From contig JAFXZT010000154.1 of assembly GCA_017541145.1 (NCBI GenBank), forward strand, positions 30,885 through 94,884: 64,000 nt of DNA. Direction: 5' to 3'. The stretch comes from Bacteroidales bacterium (GTDB taxonomy: Bacteria > Bacteroidota > Bacteroidia > Bacteroidales > UBA3824). This document shows, in pieces, positions 8,968-16,950 of this stretch. Numbering within the stretch: position 1 is the stretch's first letter; each line of letters starts with the position of its first letter. The position numbers and the translations under genes were made by a program. The notes beneath the pieces were generated by a model, which saw only the letters and a list, made by a program, of their open reading frames with translations, did no database searches and was not told the DNA's origin.

Positions 8968-8975
8968 TATTTTTG
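8968..8975 (+). promoter_or_regulatory. -7 promoter box for ptb
   Basis: TATTTTTG, 24 bases before the ATG at 9000. The box includes the TTG at 8973, which therefore cannot be the translation start. Confidence 0.7.
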
Positions 8976-8999
8976 CAGCTTGAATTAATATTTTTGCCT

Positions 9000-9899
9000 A
9001 TGATTACAAAACTTGAGCAATTGGTTTCTGAAGCCAAGTCTGTTGGCAAACAAAAATTGTCAGTAGCTTGTCCTTACGATTCGCATACACTTTTGGCTGT
9101 GGAAAGGGCTCGCAGTCAGGGATTTGTGGATGTAGTTCTGAATGGTGACGCACGCAAAATCAGTGCGGTTGCTGCTCAGTATGGTATTTGTTTGTCCAAT
9201 TACGAAATTTTTGACATCGCAAGTGATGATGCCGCTCTTGAAACTGCAACTCGCAAAGTTTCAGTAGGAGAGGCCTCGATTTTGATGAAGGGCTTAATTA
9301 GTTCTGAAAAATATTTGAAAGCCGTTATCAACCGCACTACCGGTTTGTTGCAACTTGGCAGTACAATCAGTCACGTCGGCGTTTTGGAAAATCCGAATCT
9401 CAACAGACTTTTGATTTTTGGTGATTCTGCTGTTTTGCCAAATCCCGATTTGCAACAGAAAATCAATATCTTGAATTCGTTGGTAAAAATGGCGAGAATT
9501 TTGGGTAACAATAATCCTAAAGTAGCTATAATTGCTGCTACAGAATTGATTTCCAATGCGATAACAGCCGGTCAAGATGCAGCAATTATTTCAAAAATGA
9601 GTGAACGCGGTCAACTCGATTGTATCGCTGACGGTCCTTTGGGTTTGGATGTCGCTATTGATGTGGAAGCGGCTGATATCAAGTCTGTTAAGGGTTCAAT
9701 TCACGGAGATGCCGATTGTTTGATTTTCCCAAATATTGAGGCGGGTAATGCTTTTTATAAAGCTAATACAAAAATTGCTAATTCTACTTTGGCGTCTGTA
9801 CTTTCAGGTACAAAAGCTCCGGTCGTAATTACTTCCAGAGCTGACAGTATTTTGTCAAAGTATTATTCAATTTTGTTGGCAATTGTTTGTAAAAAATAA
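9000..9899 (+). CDS. ptb: phosphate butyryl/acetyltransferase
   Basis: 299 residues from the ATG at 9000; an in-frame TTG at 8973 is inside the promoter box. It is the one-domain phosphate acetyl/butyryltransferase type: ILMKGLISS, ISHVGVLENP, IADGPLGLDVAID and HGDADCLIFPNIEAGNAFYK are all family signatures. It exchanges the CoA of an acyl-CoA for phosphate, giving an acyl phosphate. The usual partner, butyrate kinase, is not next to it; the gene is flanked by a divergent operon and a convergent small gene. Butyryl versus acetyl preference cannot be decided from sequence. The acetate kinase 8 kb away is interrupted. Confidence 0.87.
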   Translation: MITKLEQLVSEAKSVGKQKLSVACPYDSHTLLAVERARSQGFVDVVLNGDARKISAVAAQYGICLSNYEIFDIASDDAALETATRKVSVGEASILMKGLISSEKYLKAVINRTTGLLQLGSTISHVGVLENPNLNRLLIFGDSAVLPNPDLQQKINILNSLVKMARILGNNNPKVAIIAATELISNAITAGQDAAIISKMSERGQLDCIADGPLGLDVAIDVEAADIKSVKGSIHGDADCLIFPNIEAGNAFYKANTKIANSTLASVLSGTKAPVVITSRADSILSKYYSILLAIVCKK

Positions 9900-9904
9900 T
9901 TTTA

Positions 9905-10240
9905 CTATTTGCAATTGTAAAACGGTTTGATAAATGTATAACAAAAACTCATGATATGGTAAAAAATCATGTAAGTTTTGTTGCTTTTGTATGTATCTAA
10001 ATCAACATTATTAGTTCTGTTGCGAAAAATATGAAAAAAGTATAAGAAATTGTGTGCTCTCCATTCTGTAATCAGACTTTTTTCTGAGCGTTGTTCCAAA
10101 ACATCTTTTTTACATTTACGTTTTGCTCGTAAGTAATTTAGTATCACTTTCATTTCTCTTTCGTCTTTTACTTTGTACGAGTCTACAATTTGGATGTTTT
10201 TTTCTGAGATGTTGAATTTATAGCTGCTTGGACTTTTCAT
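9905..10240 (-). CDS. small conserved 'EWRAHN' protein of unknown function
   Basis: 111 residues. I recognise the central block ITEWRAHNFLY...FRNRTNNVDLD from small uncharacterised proteins found in Bacteroidetes and some Firmicutes. In those the block reads roughly EWRAHN-LY-FRSRT-DVDLN, followed by a hydrophobic, aromatic tail like MIFYHIMSFCYTFIKPF here. No catalytic motif is evident. It is 17 bases downstream of recR and would be the last gene of that operon. The link to recR is positional only. Confidence 0.65.
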   Translation of the reverse strand: MKSPSSYKFNISEKNIQIVDSYKVKDEREMKVILNYLRAKRKCKKDVLEQRSEKSLITEWRAHNFLYFFHIFRNRTNNVDLDTYKSNKTYMIFYHIMSFCYTFIKPFYNCK

Positions 10241-10257
10241 TTTGTTTAGATTTATGT

Positions 10258-10869
10258 TTATTCGTTGCTATATAATGTACGAGATTCCAGAGATCTTGCC
10301 AATGTAACCTCGTCGGTATATTCCAAATCGCCGCCAAACGCTACTCCGCGTGCTATCTGACTGATTTTCTGTACTTTGCTTCTAAATAATCTGCTCAAAT
10401 AAAAACATGTGGTATCGCCTTCCATGTTGGCACTCAGTGCAAAAATCAGTTCGTGAACTTCATTTTCATCAACACGTTTTTGTAACTGTTGGATATTTAA
10501 TTCGTTGGGACCGATTCCGTCTATCGGAGAAATCAATCCGCCCAAGATGTGATATGTGCCGTGATATGTTCCCGTTTGTTCTATCGCAATTACATCGCGA
10601 ATATTTTCCACCACGCAAATCATACCGTGATCGCGTTTCGGATTGGCGCAAATTGTACAAGTTTCTTCGTCTGAAAGATTTCCGCAAATCACGCAGTTGT
10701 GAATTTTGGCTTTCAGTGTTGTTATTGAATTGGCGAAATTATTTACAGTTTTTTCGTCACGTTTTATAATATCAAGTACAAGTCTTAATGCCGTTTTTTT
10801 GCCAATTCCCGGTAATCTTGAAAATTGGTCAACTGCATCTGACAATAATTTTGAAGGAATATATTCCAT
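10258..10869 (-). CDS. recR: recombination mediator RecR
   Basis: 203 residues, full length. The N-terminal helix-hairpin-helix is FSRLPGIGKKTALRLVL. The C4 zinc finger is CVICGNLSDEETCTIC. The Toprim domain starts at MICVVENIRDVIAIEQTG and includes HILGGLISPIDGIGP. The C-terminal signature ARGVAFGGDLEYTDEVTLARS is intact. RecR helps load RecA onto single-stranded DNA with RecO during gap repair. It lies between the 7-helix membrane protein gene (22 bases upstream) and the EWRAHN gene in one operon. Confidence 0.95.
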   Translation of the reverse strand: MEYIPSKLLSDAVDQFSRLPGIGKKTALRLVLDIIKRDEKTVNNFANSITTLKAKIHNCVICGNLSDEETCTICANPKRDHGMICVVENIRDVIAIEQTGTYHGTYHILGGLISPIDGIGPNELNIQQLQKRVDENEVHELIFALSANMEGDTTCFYLSRLFRSKVQKISQIARGVAFGGDLEYTDEVTLARSLESRTLYSNE

Positions 10870-10891
10870 TTTCAGTTTTTTTGTATATAGT

Positions 10892-11650
10892 TTAGTGTAT
10901 CCTTTTTGCCGATAATTCTTCGTTTAGTTTGTTATCGTAGAAATTTAGTCCTGCGAGGTAAAAAAGATACATCGTTGTAGCAATTACAACGTGAGATATA
11001 TCGTTGAAATTGAACCATTTAGTAATTTCAAATTTTGTAATCATTACCGGAACTACAATCAACATAATCAACGAACCGATTATCAGAAGTTTAGCATCCG
11101 GAGCTTTGTATTTTTTGTAAATTTTTACTTGTAACGGCATCGATACCACAAAAAGTGCTATGCCGATATGAATTGATGCAATATCGTAACTCAAATTGTA
11201 CATCAATAATATTGAAATTATCGTAGATTCTATTACGACAAACCATTTTATTATTGAAAAATTGTAGTTTTTTAGATAATATTTCGCTCTTTGTATTACA
11301 CTTATTTCAAAAAGTGTTGTAGATATTACGTTGAAAACCCAATTCGGAAGATTATGAAGATTTATCTGAAATTTGTTTTTCCAGTTTAGTTCCTTGATTT
11401 CTGCTTTTGTTAATTGTTCCGGGTTGAAAACGTAATCGAATGCGTGAGTCAATATTGCAGCGAACAGCGTTCCCAATCCCATGAATAATACAAAATACGC
11501 GAAATTTTTCATGTATCCGTCGTTTTGTCGTGACAAATTATATAACTTGTAAAAACCTATAAGACAAACAGTTGTGATGATTAAATCTGTTAAGGCAGTC
11601 ATTGGTTCCTGGATTAAGATTTCTCCGAAAACCCATTCTGTTTTTTCCAT
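10892..11650 (-). CDS. seven-helix integral membrane protein
   Basis: 252 residues with seven hydrophobic segments. The first two are LTDLIITTVCLIGFYKLY and FAYFVLFMGLGTLFAAIL; the last is HVVIATTMYLFYLAGLNFY. The start EPMTALTDLII resembles an uncharacterised family I know only as DUF-type 'EPMTALTD' membrane proteins. A His and Asp pair (THAFDY) at the end of helix 2 and an Asp-His pair (DISHV) before helix 7 are reminiscent of the ceramidase/PAQR (CREST) membrane hydrolases. That comparison is inference only. It is the first gene of the operon with recR. Confidence 0.7.
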   Translation of the reverse strand: MEKTEWVFGEILIQEPMTALTDLIITTVCLIGFYKLYNLSRQNDGYMKNFAYFVLFMGLGTLFAAILTHAFDYVFNPEQLTKAEIKELNWKNKFQINLHNLPNWVFNVISTTLFEISVIQRAKYYLKNYNFSIIKWFVVIESTIISILLMYNLSYDIASIHIGIALFVVSMPLQVKIYKKYKAPDAKLLIIGSLIMLIVVPVMITKFEITKWFNFNDISHVVIATTMYLFYLAGLNFYDNKLNEELSAKRIH

Positions 11651-11678
11651 TTATTTCTAAAAAAAATTATTTTACGTG

Positions 11679-11686
11679 CAAATTTA
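11679..11686 (-). promoter_or_regulatory. -7 promoter box for the membrane protein-recR operon
   Basis: CAAATTTA on the plus strand reads TAAATTTG on the minus strand, 28 bases before the ATG at 11650. Confidence 0.65.
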
Positions 11687-11738
11687 GTTTTTTTATTTGT
11701 TTTTGCCTAATTTTTAAATTTTATTAAAACATTATTTT

Positions 11739-14447
11739 TTAAATTTTCAAACCAATCATCAAGATATCGTCCATTTGTTCGTTGTCGCCTTTCCAAGTTG
11801 TGATATAATTTTTTATTTGCTTTTCTTGTTCGTTAATTGGTAAGTTGCTGAAAGACAGAATCATTTTTTCAACATTTGCGGTGTGCAATTTTTTGTAATG
11901 CGGTCCGCCAAATTGGTCACCCATTCCGTCTGTTGTCATGTAGATTTTGTCGCCTTTGTTCAATTTTATTTTCAAATCTCTAAACGGGATGTCATCTTTT
12001 GAGTGAATTCCAATTGGCATTCTGTCCGGTTTGAAATAAATTATATGATTGTTTGTTTCTTCATTTTTCATTATTCGAATTCTTTGCTTTTCTTCAAGTT
12101 TGATTTCCTCTGCGTTTGGTTCGCCTTCCCTTACCATGTAAGTGAAAGAGTAAGCTCCGGCATAATTCAATGTTTTTTCTTTGTTGTCGATTATACACAA
12201 ACTCAAATCCATACCGTCCTGAGTTTCACCGATTTTGCCGCGTTGATGCAGCAATTTTATATTTCTGATTCTCATAAGATTGAGGATGTCAGACGCATTG
12301 AAATCGTCTAAACTTGCAATAATATCCGACAAAGTTACTTGTCCTAAAACCGACATAAATCCGCCCGGAATTCCGTGTCCTGTACAGTCCGCAACGGCAA
12401 TTATCGTTCTACCGCGTTTATAATCAACCCAAAAGAAATCGCCGCTGACCGTACTTTTCGGCATATTTATTATAAAAAATTCCGGCAAAACTGTTTCCAA
12501 GAAAATTTGCATCGGTTTTATTGAATCTTGAATTTTCTTCGCGTAATTTATTGAAGCTTGTATTTCTTTGTTTTTCTCGTCGATTTTTTCCTGTGCCTTT
12601 TTCAAGTTTGTGATATTGGAAATCAATGAGATATATTGATACAATTCATTGTGTTCGTTGAATACCGGCGTTAAGTCAGTTTTCAACCAAACATTTTGAT
12701 TTTCTTTGTTTATGGTTTGTGTTGTGTATGATACAGAATGTTTTGTACATTTAGCTTGCTCGTATAAGTTCTTGATATTTGGATTTTTGGATACATCAAA
12801 AATACTCAGATGTTTTTCCTCGATATCGATATTTGAATCCCAACCCACTAAATCCGCCAATGCCTTGTTTATCCAAATTATAGTACCGTTTAAGTTCGTG
12901 ATAAATATAGCGTTGTCGGTTTCTCGCGCCACAAGTGATAATTTTTTCAATTCGTCGTTTCGTTTTTCCAAAGCAATTGTTTGTTCCAACAATTCTTCTT
13001 TTGTGGCTTGAAGTTCCTCGTTTTGAGCTGCTATTTCGTCTTTTTGTGAATTTATTTGTCTGTTTTTCTTGATTTGTTTTGTGTATAAAATTAATGTTGT
13101 AATAAATAATAAGATTGAAATACTTCCTAATGTGATTGAAATCATAAACATCTTTTTGCTGTTTTTCAACGCTTCTTCTTGCTGACGGTCAACCATATAG
13201 TTGTATTCACGCTCTTTGTTGTTAAGATATTCCATTTCGGTACGAGCCACTTCTTGTCCGGAATTTTTGTCAATTTCTTCGGTGTAATAATTTATAGCGT
13301 TTCTGGCGTTGTAATATGCTTTTTTGTAATCTTTTTTTTCATAGTATAATTTAGATAACAAATTTGCAGCTTCCGAACTGTTTTCTACCGAGCTTTGTGA
13401 TTTTTTTTCGAGTTTGAAACTTTCTTCGAGAAAATTTCTTGCTTTTTCTTTTTCTCCAATTTTGTTATAGAAAATACCAAGTTTTATACAAGTGTTTTCA
13501 AGTTCTTGAATATCATCGTTTTGTAAACAATTTTCCAACGCCTTTTGATAATATTCTAATGCACTTTCGTTGTCACCCAAAGCCTCGTAACATTCTCCGA
13601 TTCCGGTGTTTGCCTTACTTATATAAGTATTGCATTTGTATTTTTCGAGTATTCTTATCGCTTTTTCAAACACTAATATCGCTGTTTGAAATTCATTTTT
13701 TTGCTTGTAAATTGTAGCTAAAATTACGGTTGAGCCTGCGAGATTTTTTTCATCGTCGAGTTGCATGAAATATTCTCTTGCAATATAGAGATAGTTTAGC
13801 GATTTGTCAGGCTCTTCTTCACGTACATAAAATTTTGCTATTTCGTAAAAAACCTTTGCTTTAAGTTCGATATTATCTACTTGACTTGCAATTTCCACAG
13901 CTTTCATCAAGTAACGGATTTCCATACTTTGATTCAACTGTTTGCTATATTTTTGACTGATTTTTATATAAATTATCGCTAATTGTTGTTGATAGTGTTT
14001 TTTTTGCAACAAATATTTTTCAGCTTCAAAATAAATTTGGAAACTTTTGTTGATATCGTGTTGACGAGTTGCTTCTTCGGCACGCATTATTACCAAGGTG
14101 AGGTAAATATCCATATTGTTTAATTTTTCCCCAATTCTAATTATTCTTTCAACACATCTGTTTTGACCTTCCTTGTTGCCAATTTGTCCGTATATTTTGT
14201 AAATGTAACTGTATGAATTTATTTTTTTCCAATCATCCTGCTCTTTATAGAGTAATATTTTCTCATTTTTCAACATATATTCATTGAGAATCGCAGTATC
14301 CCCTTTAGCTTTACTTATGGCTTTTTCTGTGTTGTTCCTTTCGTAAATACTTCTTAGTCCGATTTTAGTTTTGTATACGTCTTGCCCTAATACACAATTA
14401 GTTAGCAATATAATCAAGACAATTGTTATTTTTATATATCTTAGCAT
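11739..14447 (-). CDS. TPR-PAS sensor with PPM/SpoIIE-type serine phosphatase domain
   Basis: 902 residues. In order: signal peptide (ends ...TNCVLGQ), a long periplasmic array of TPR repeats (about 80-400), one transmembrane helix (about 432-455), a coiled coil, a PAS domain (about 500-620, starting LSLVARETDNAIFIT) and a C-terminal SpoIIE/RsbU-type phosphatase (about 640-902). The metal-binding motifs are intact: SGDFFW (about 667), ADCTGHGIPGGFMS (about 686), YMTTDGMGDQFGG and MDDILMIG at the end. The family dephosphorylates STAS-type anti-sigma antagonists. No such partner or anti-sigma kinase gene lies nearby. The periplasmic TPRs suggest it senses an envelope protein state. Confidence 0.85.
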   Translation of the reverse strand: MLRYIKITIVLIILLTNCVLGQDVYKTKIGLRSIYERNNTEKAISKAKGDTAILNEYMLKNEKILLYKEQDDWKKINSYSYIYKIYGQIGNKEGQNRCVERIIRIGEKLNNMDIYLTLVIMRAEEATRQHDINKSFQIYFEAEKYLLQKKHYQQQLAIIYIKISQKYSKQLNQSMEIRYLMKAVEIASQVDNIELKAKVFYEIAKFYVREEEPDKSLNYLYIAREYFMQLDDEKNLAGSTVILATIYKQKNEFQTAILVFEKAIRILEKYKCNTYISKANTGIGECYEALGDNESALEYYQKALENCLQNDDIQELENTCIKLGIFYNKIGEKEKARNFLEESFKLEKKSQSSVENSSEAANLLSKLYYEKKDYKKAYYNARNAINYYTEEIDKNSGQEVARTEMEYLNNKEREYNYMVDRQQEEALKNSKKMFMISITLGSISILLFITTLILYTKQIKKNRQINSQKDEIAAQNEELQATKEELLEQTIALEKRNDELKKLSLVARETDNAIFITNLNGTIIWINKALADLVGWDSNIDIEEKHLSIFDVSKNPNIKNLYEQAKCTKHSVSYTTQTINKENQNVWLKTDLTPVFNEHNELYQYISLISNITNLKKAQEKIDEKNKEIQASINYAKKIQDSIKPMQIFLETVLPEFFIINMPKSTVSGDFFWVDYKRGRTIIAVADCTGHGIPGGFMSVLGQVTLSDIIASLDDFNASDILNLMRIRNIKLLHQRGKIGETQDGMDLSLCIIDNKEKTLNYAGAYSFTYMVREGEPNAEEIKLEEKQRIRIMKNEETNNHIIYFKPDRMPIGIHSKDDIPFRDLKIKLNKGDKIYMTTDGMGDQFGGPHYKKLHTANVEKMILSFSNLPINEQEKQIKNYITTWKGDNEQMDDILMIGLKI

Positions 14448-14582
14448 TCTATTACATTACTTCAGCCGTAAATATAGTAATTTTGTTTTCAATTATTATG
14501 CTAAAATATGTAAATTTTTTGTATAAATTTTTTTGTTTAACTTTTTTCTTTCCTATATTGTTGTTAATTTGAGAATTATTTG

Positions 14583-14590
14583 TATCTTCG
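14583..14590 (+). promoter_or_regulatory. probable -7 box for the divIC-xseA operon
   Basis: TATCTTCG matches TAnnTTTG with one mismatch and lies 24 bases before the ATG at 14615, the usual spacing in this window. Confidence 0.5.
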
Positions 14591-14614
14591 CATGTTAAAA
14601 ATTTGATTTTGATT

Positions 14615-14941
14615 ATGAAAAATATTGCAGATTTCTTCAAAACCGTTTGGTCGAAACGTGAGCTTTTTAAAAAACACAGATACCTTTATACTTTGATTGC
14701 ATTTGTGGTTTGGGTGGCTGTGTTTGATCAAAACAGTGTTTTCCGTGATATGATTCCTGACATGATGTTGAGTAAACGTTTAGAAAAAGAAAAAGATGTT
14801 TACTTACAAAAAATTCATGACGATTCTATCATGCTAAACGAACTCCAGACAAACGATGAAAATCTGAAGAAATTTGCTCGTGAACAGTATTTTATGAAGG
14901 CTGATGATGAAGATGTTTTCATTGTTATCGAAAAAAATTAG
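14615..14941 (+). CDS. FtsB/DivIC-like septum formation initiator
   Basis: 108 residues from the ATG at 14615 (MKNIADFFKT). An in-frame TTG at 14603 leaves no room after the promoter. A short basic cytoplasmic tail precedes one transmembrane helix (YTLIAFVVWVAVF). A periplasmic coiled coil follows (MLSKRLEKEKDVYLQKI...LNELQ), then the family ending ENLKKFAREQYFMKADDEDVF. Such proteins bridge FtsL and FtsQ at the division site. It leads an operon with xseA (21 bases away) and the phosphoesterase gene. Confidence 0.85.
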   Translation: MKNIADFFKTVWSKRELFKKHRYLYTLIAFVVWVAVFDQNSVFRDMIPDMMLSKRLEKEKDVYLQKIHDDSIMLNELQTNDENLKKFAREQYFMKADDEDVFIVIEKN

Positions 14942-14962
14942 TCACCTTAATTAATAATCAAA

Positions 14963-16282
14963 ATGGAGATTTCTCAAGATGCTTTAACATTGTTTCAGTT
15001 GACAAATCTTATCCGCGAAACCATTGAGGATAAGTTGTCAAAAACCTATCTTGTAATTGCTGAAATTCAATCTATTATGCAAAACAGGACGGGACATTGT
15101 TATTTGGAACTTGTTGAAAAATCTCAAACCGATGACAAAATAATTTCGCAAGTAAGAGCCAATATTTGGGCAAGTCAGTGGAGAATTATCAAACCGTATT
15201 TTGAGACCGCTACGGGTCGCGCGATGGAAGCCGGATTAAAAATTTTGGTGAAAGTCCGCGTTACTTTTCATGAACTTTATGGTCTGAGTCTCAATATCTT
15301 GGATATTTTGCCCGAGTATACACTCGGCGAACTTGAGATGCAGCGAAAACTTACAATCAAACAGTTGCAAGATGACGGCGTTTTTGATATGAACCGCGAA
15401 TTGCAATTGCCGATGTTGGTACAAAAAATTGCTGTAATTTCTTCTGCCGGTGCTGCCGGTTATGGAGATTTTGTCAATCAACTGAAAAACAACAGTTTCG
15501 GCTACAAATTTTATACATCGTTGTTTGAAGCCGCGATGCAGGGAAATACAGCTGAACCGTCTATCATTGAGCAACTTAACAAGATTTTGCAGTTTACAGA
15601 TTTTTTCGATTGCGTGGTGATAATTCGTGGCGGCGGTAGCAAAACGGATTTGGCATGTTTTGACAGTTTGCGACTTTGTCAAAATATTTGTCAGTTTCCT
15701 TTGCCTGTGATTACCGGTATTGGTCACGACCGCGACGAATCGGTTGCAGACCTTGTTGCTAACACTCATTTGAAAACTCCTACAGCTGTTGCTCAGTTCT
15801 TGATTGACCGTGCAAATGCTTGTGATACAATTCTTTCTGAAAAAATTGTTACAATAAAACAATCAGTAAGAGATGTGTTGACAAATCATGAAAAACTCAA
15901 TCACGAAATTGTGGTGAACCTTATCAGCGTTTTGAAAAATTTTTATCCGCTGAAAACCACTCAATTGGAAAACAAGCGTAATTCGATAATCAACAATTTG
16001 AGAATTACCGAAAAAAATATACAAACCTCCAACAATCAAACCATTACCAATATTATTAATCTTTTGAAAACCAGAATTTTGGAGAAAACATATACTCTCG
16101 ATTCCGTAAAAATGAAAATAGATCTCAACAGTCCTAAACAGATTTTGAAAAAGGGTTATACTTTTACAAAAATCAACGGCAAGGCTGCAAAATCGGTTTC
16201 TGAAATTCATGAAGGTCAAGAGATTACAACATTTTTTTACGATGGACAAGTTTCATCCGTTGTTAACAAAATATCGAAATGA
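14963..16282 (+). CDS. xseA: exodeoxyribonuclease VII large subunit
   Basis: 439 residues. An N-terminal OB-fold (about 1-115, with GHCYLELVE) precedes the catalytic region. That region has the family motifs IAVISSAGAAGYGDF, VVIIRGGGSKTDL and ITGIGHDRDESVADLVANTHLKTPTA. A long helical C-terminal part follows, ending with a small domain (LKKGYTFTKINGK). The enzyme degrades single-stranded DNA and normally needs many copies of the small subunit XseB. The xseB gene, usually next door, is missing; the next gene is a phosphoesterase. The xseA stop overlaps the next start (ATGA at 16279-16282). Confidence 0.93.
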   Translation: MEISQDALTLFQLTNLIRETIEDKLSKTYLVIAEIQSIMQNRTGHCYLELVEKSQTDDKIISQVRANIWASQWRIIKPYFETATGRAMEAGLKILVKVRVTFHELYGLSLNILDILPEYTLGELEMQRKLTIKQLQDDGVFDMNRELQLPMLVQKIAVISSAGAAGYGDFVNQLKNNSFGYKFYTSLFEAAMQGNTAEPSIIEQLNKILQFTDFFDCVVIIRGGGSKTDLACFDSLRLCQNICQFPLPVITGIGHDRDESVADLVANTHLKTPTAVAQFLIDRANACDTILSEKIVTIKQSVRDVLTNHEKLNHEIVVNLISVLKNFYPLKTTQLENKRNSIINNLRITEKNIQTSNNQTITNIINLLKTRILEKTYTLDSVKMKIDLNSPKQILKKGYTFTKINGKAAKSVSEIHEGQEITTFFYDGQVSSVVNKISK

Positions 16283-16770
16283 AAACTATTGGTTTGCTTT
16301 CTGACACACACAACCATTTGGATGACAAGTTTTATAATTTTATGGAATCGTGCGACATGATTTGGCATGCCGGCGACATCGGTTCCATAGCTTTGGCTGA
16401 TAAAATTGCGAAATTCAAGCCGTTGATTGCGGTTTCCGGAAACATCGATGATTATCAGACACGCTTGGTTTATCCTTTGGAGCAGCGTTTTACGGTGGAA
16501 GAAGTGGATGTTTACATGACACACATCGGCGGTTATCCCGGAAAATATTCAGCGGCTGCGGGAAAAGTTTTGCGAACCAATCCGCCGAAAATTTTTGTCT
16601 GCGGACATTCTCATATTTTGCGGGTGATGTTCGACGAAAAATTTAACTGTTTGGTGATGAATCCCGGTGCCGCAGGTCAATACGGGCAACAACCCAAAAG
16701 AACAGTTTTGCGATTCAAACTTCATCAAGGAGAAGTTAAAGATCTGGAAATATGTGAGTTACCTCGATAA
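16279..16770 (+). CDS. YfcE/MJ0936-type metallophosphoesterase
   Basis: 163 residues. The calcineurin-like metal motifs are present: LLSDTHNH (residues 6-13), WHAGDIG (about 31), VSGNID (about 53), MTHIGGYPGKY (about 83) and CGHSHIL (about 112), then NPGAAGQYG. This family of small cytoplasmic phosphodiesterases acts on artificial and nucleotide phosphodiesters; the natural substrate is unknown. Its start codon overlaps the xseA stop by four bases, so it is co-translated with xseA. Confidence 0.9.
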   Translation: MKTIGLLSDTHNHLDDKFYNFMESCDMIWHAGDIGSIALADKIAKFKPLIAVSGNIDDYQTRLVYPLEQRFTVEEVDVYMTHIGGYPGKYSAAAGKVLRTNPPKIFVCGHSHILRVMFDEKFNCLVMNPGAAGQYGQQPKRTVLRFKLHQGEVKDLEICELPR

Positions 16771-16950
16771 CTCGTAAAAATATGATTTTCTGTTTATTAC
16801 AAAATTTATAAAAAAAAATAAAATTTTAATGAACTGATAATGATTTAGATATGTTGATAATTAAAGCATAATTTACAGTTCAGATTTTGTTTTTATTTAT
16901 TTTTTTACGAATTTTACAACAAATTCGCATGATAGCAAACGTACACGAGG
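16771..16950 (+). other. AT-rich region upstream of dnaA with DnaA-box-like sites
   Basis: 180 bases, very A+T rich, with no clear -7 box. TGTTGATAA at 16852-16860 is the reverse complement of TTATCAACA, one mismatch from the consensus DnaA box TTATCCACA. A weaker CTGATAA is at 16834-16840. This fits dnaA autoregulation. One good box is too few to call a replication origin. Confidence 0.4.

Noticed and set aside
8973..8999. TTG start at 8973 for ptb
   Set aside because: It lies within the -7 box, so it would be outside the transcript; the ATG at 9000 is used.
16771..16950. Calling a replication origin at dnaA
   Set aside because: Only one good DnaA-box-like site is seen; origins usually have a cluster, and skew cannot be computed here.
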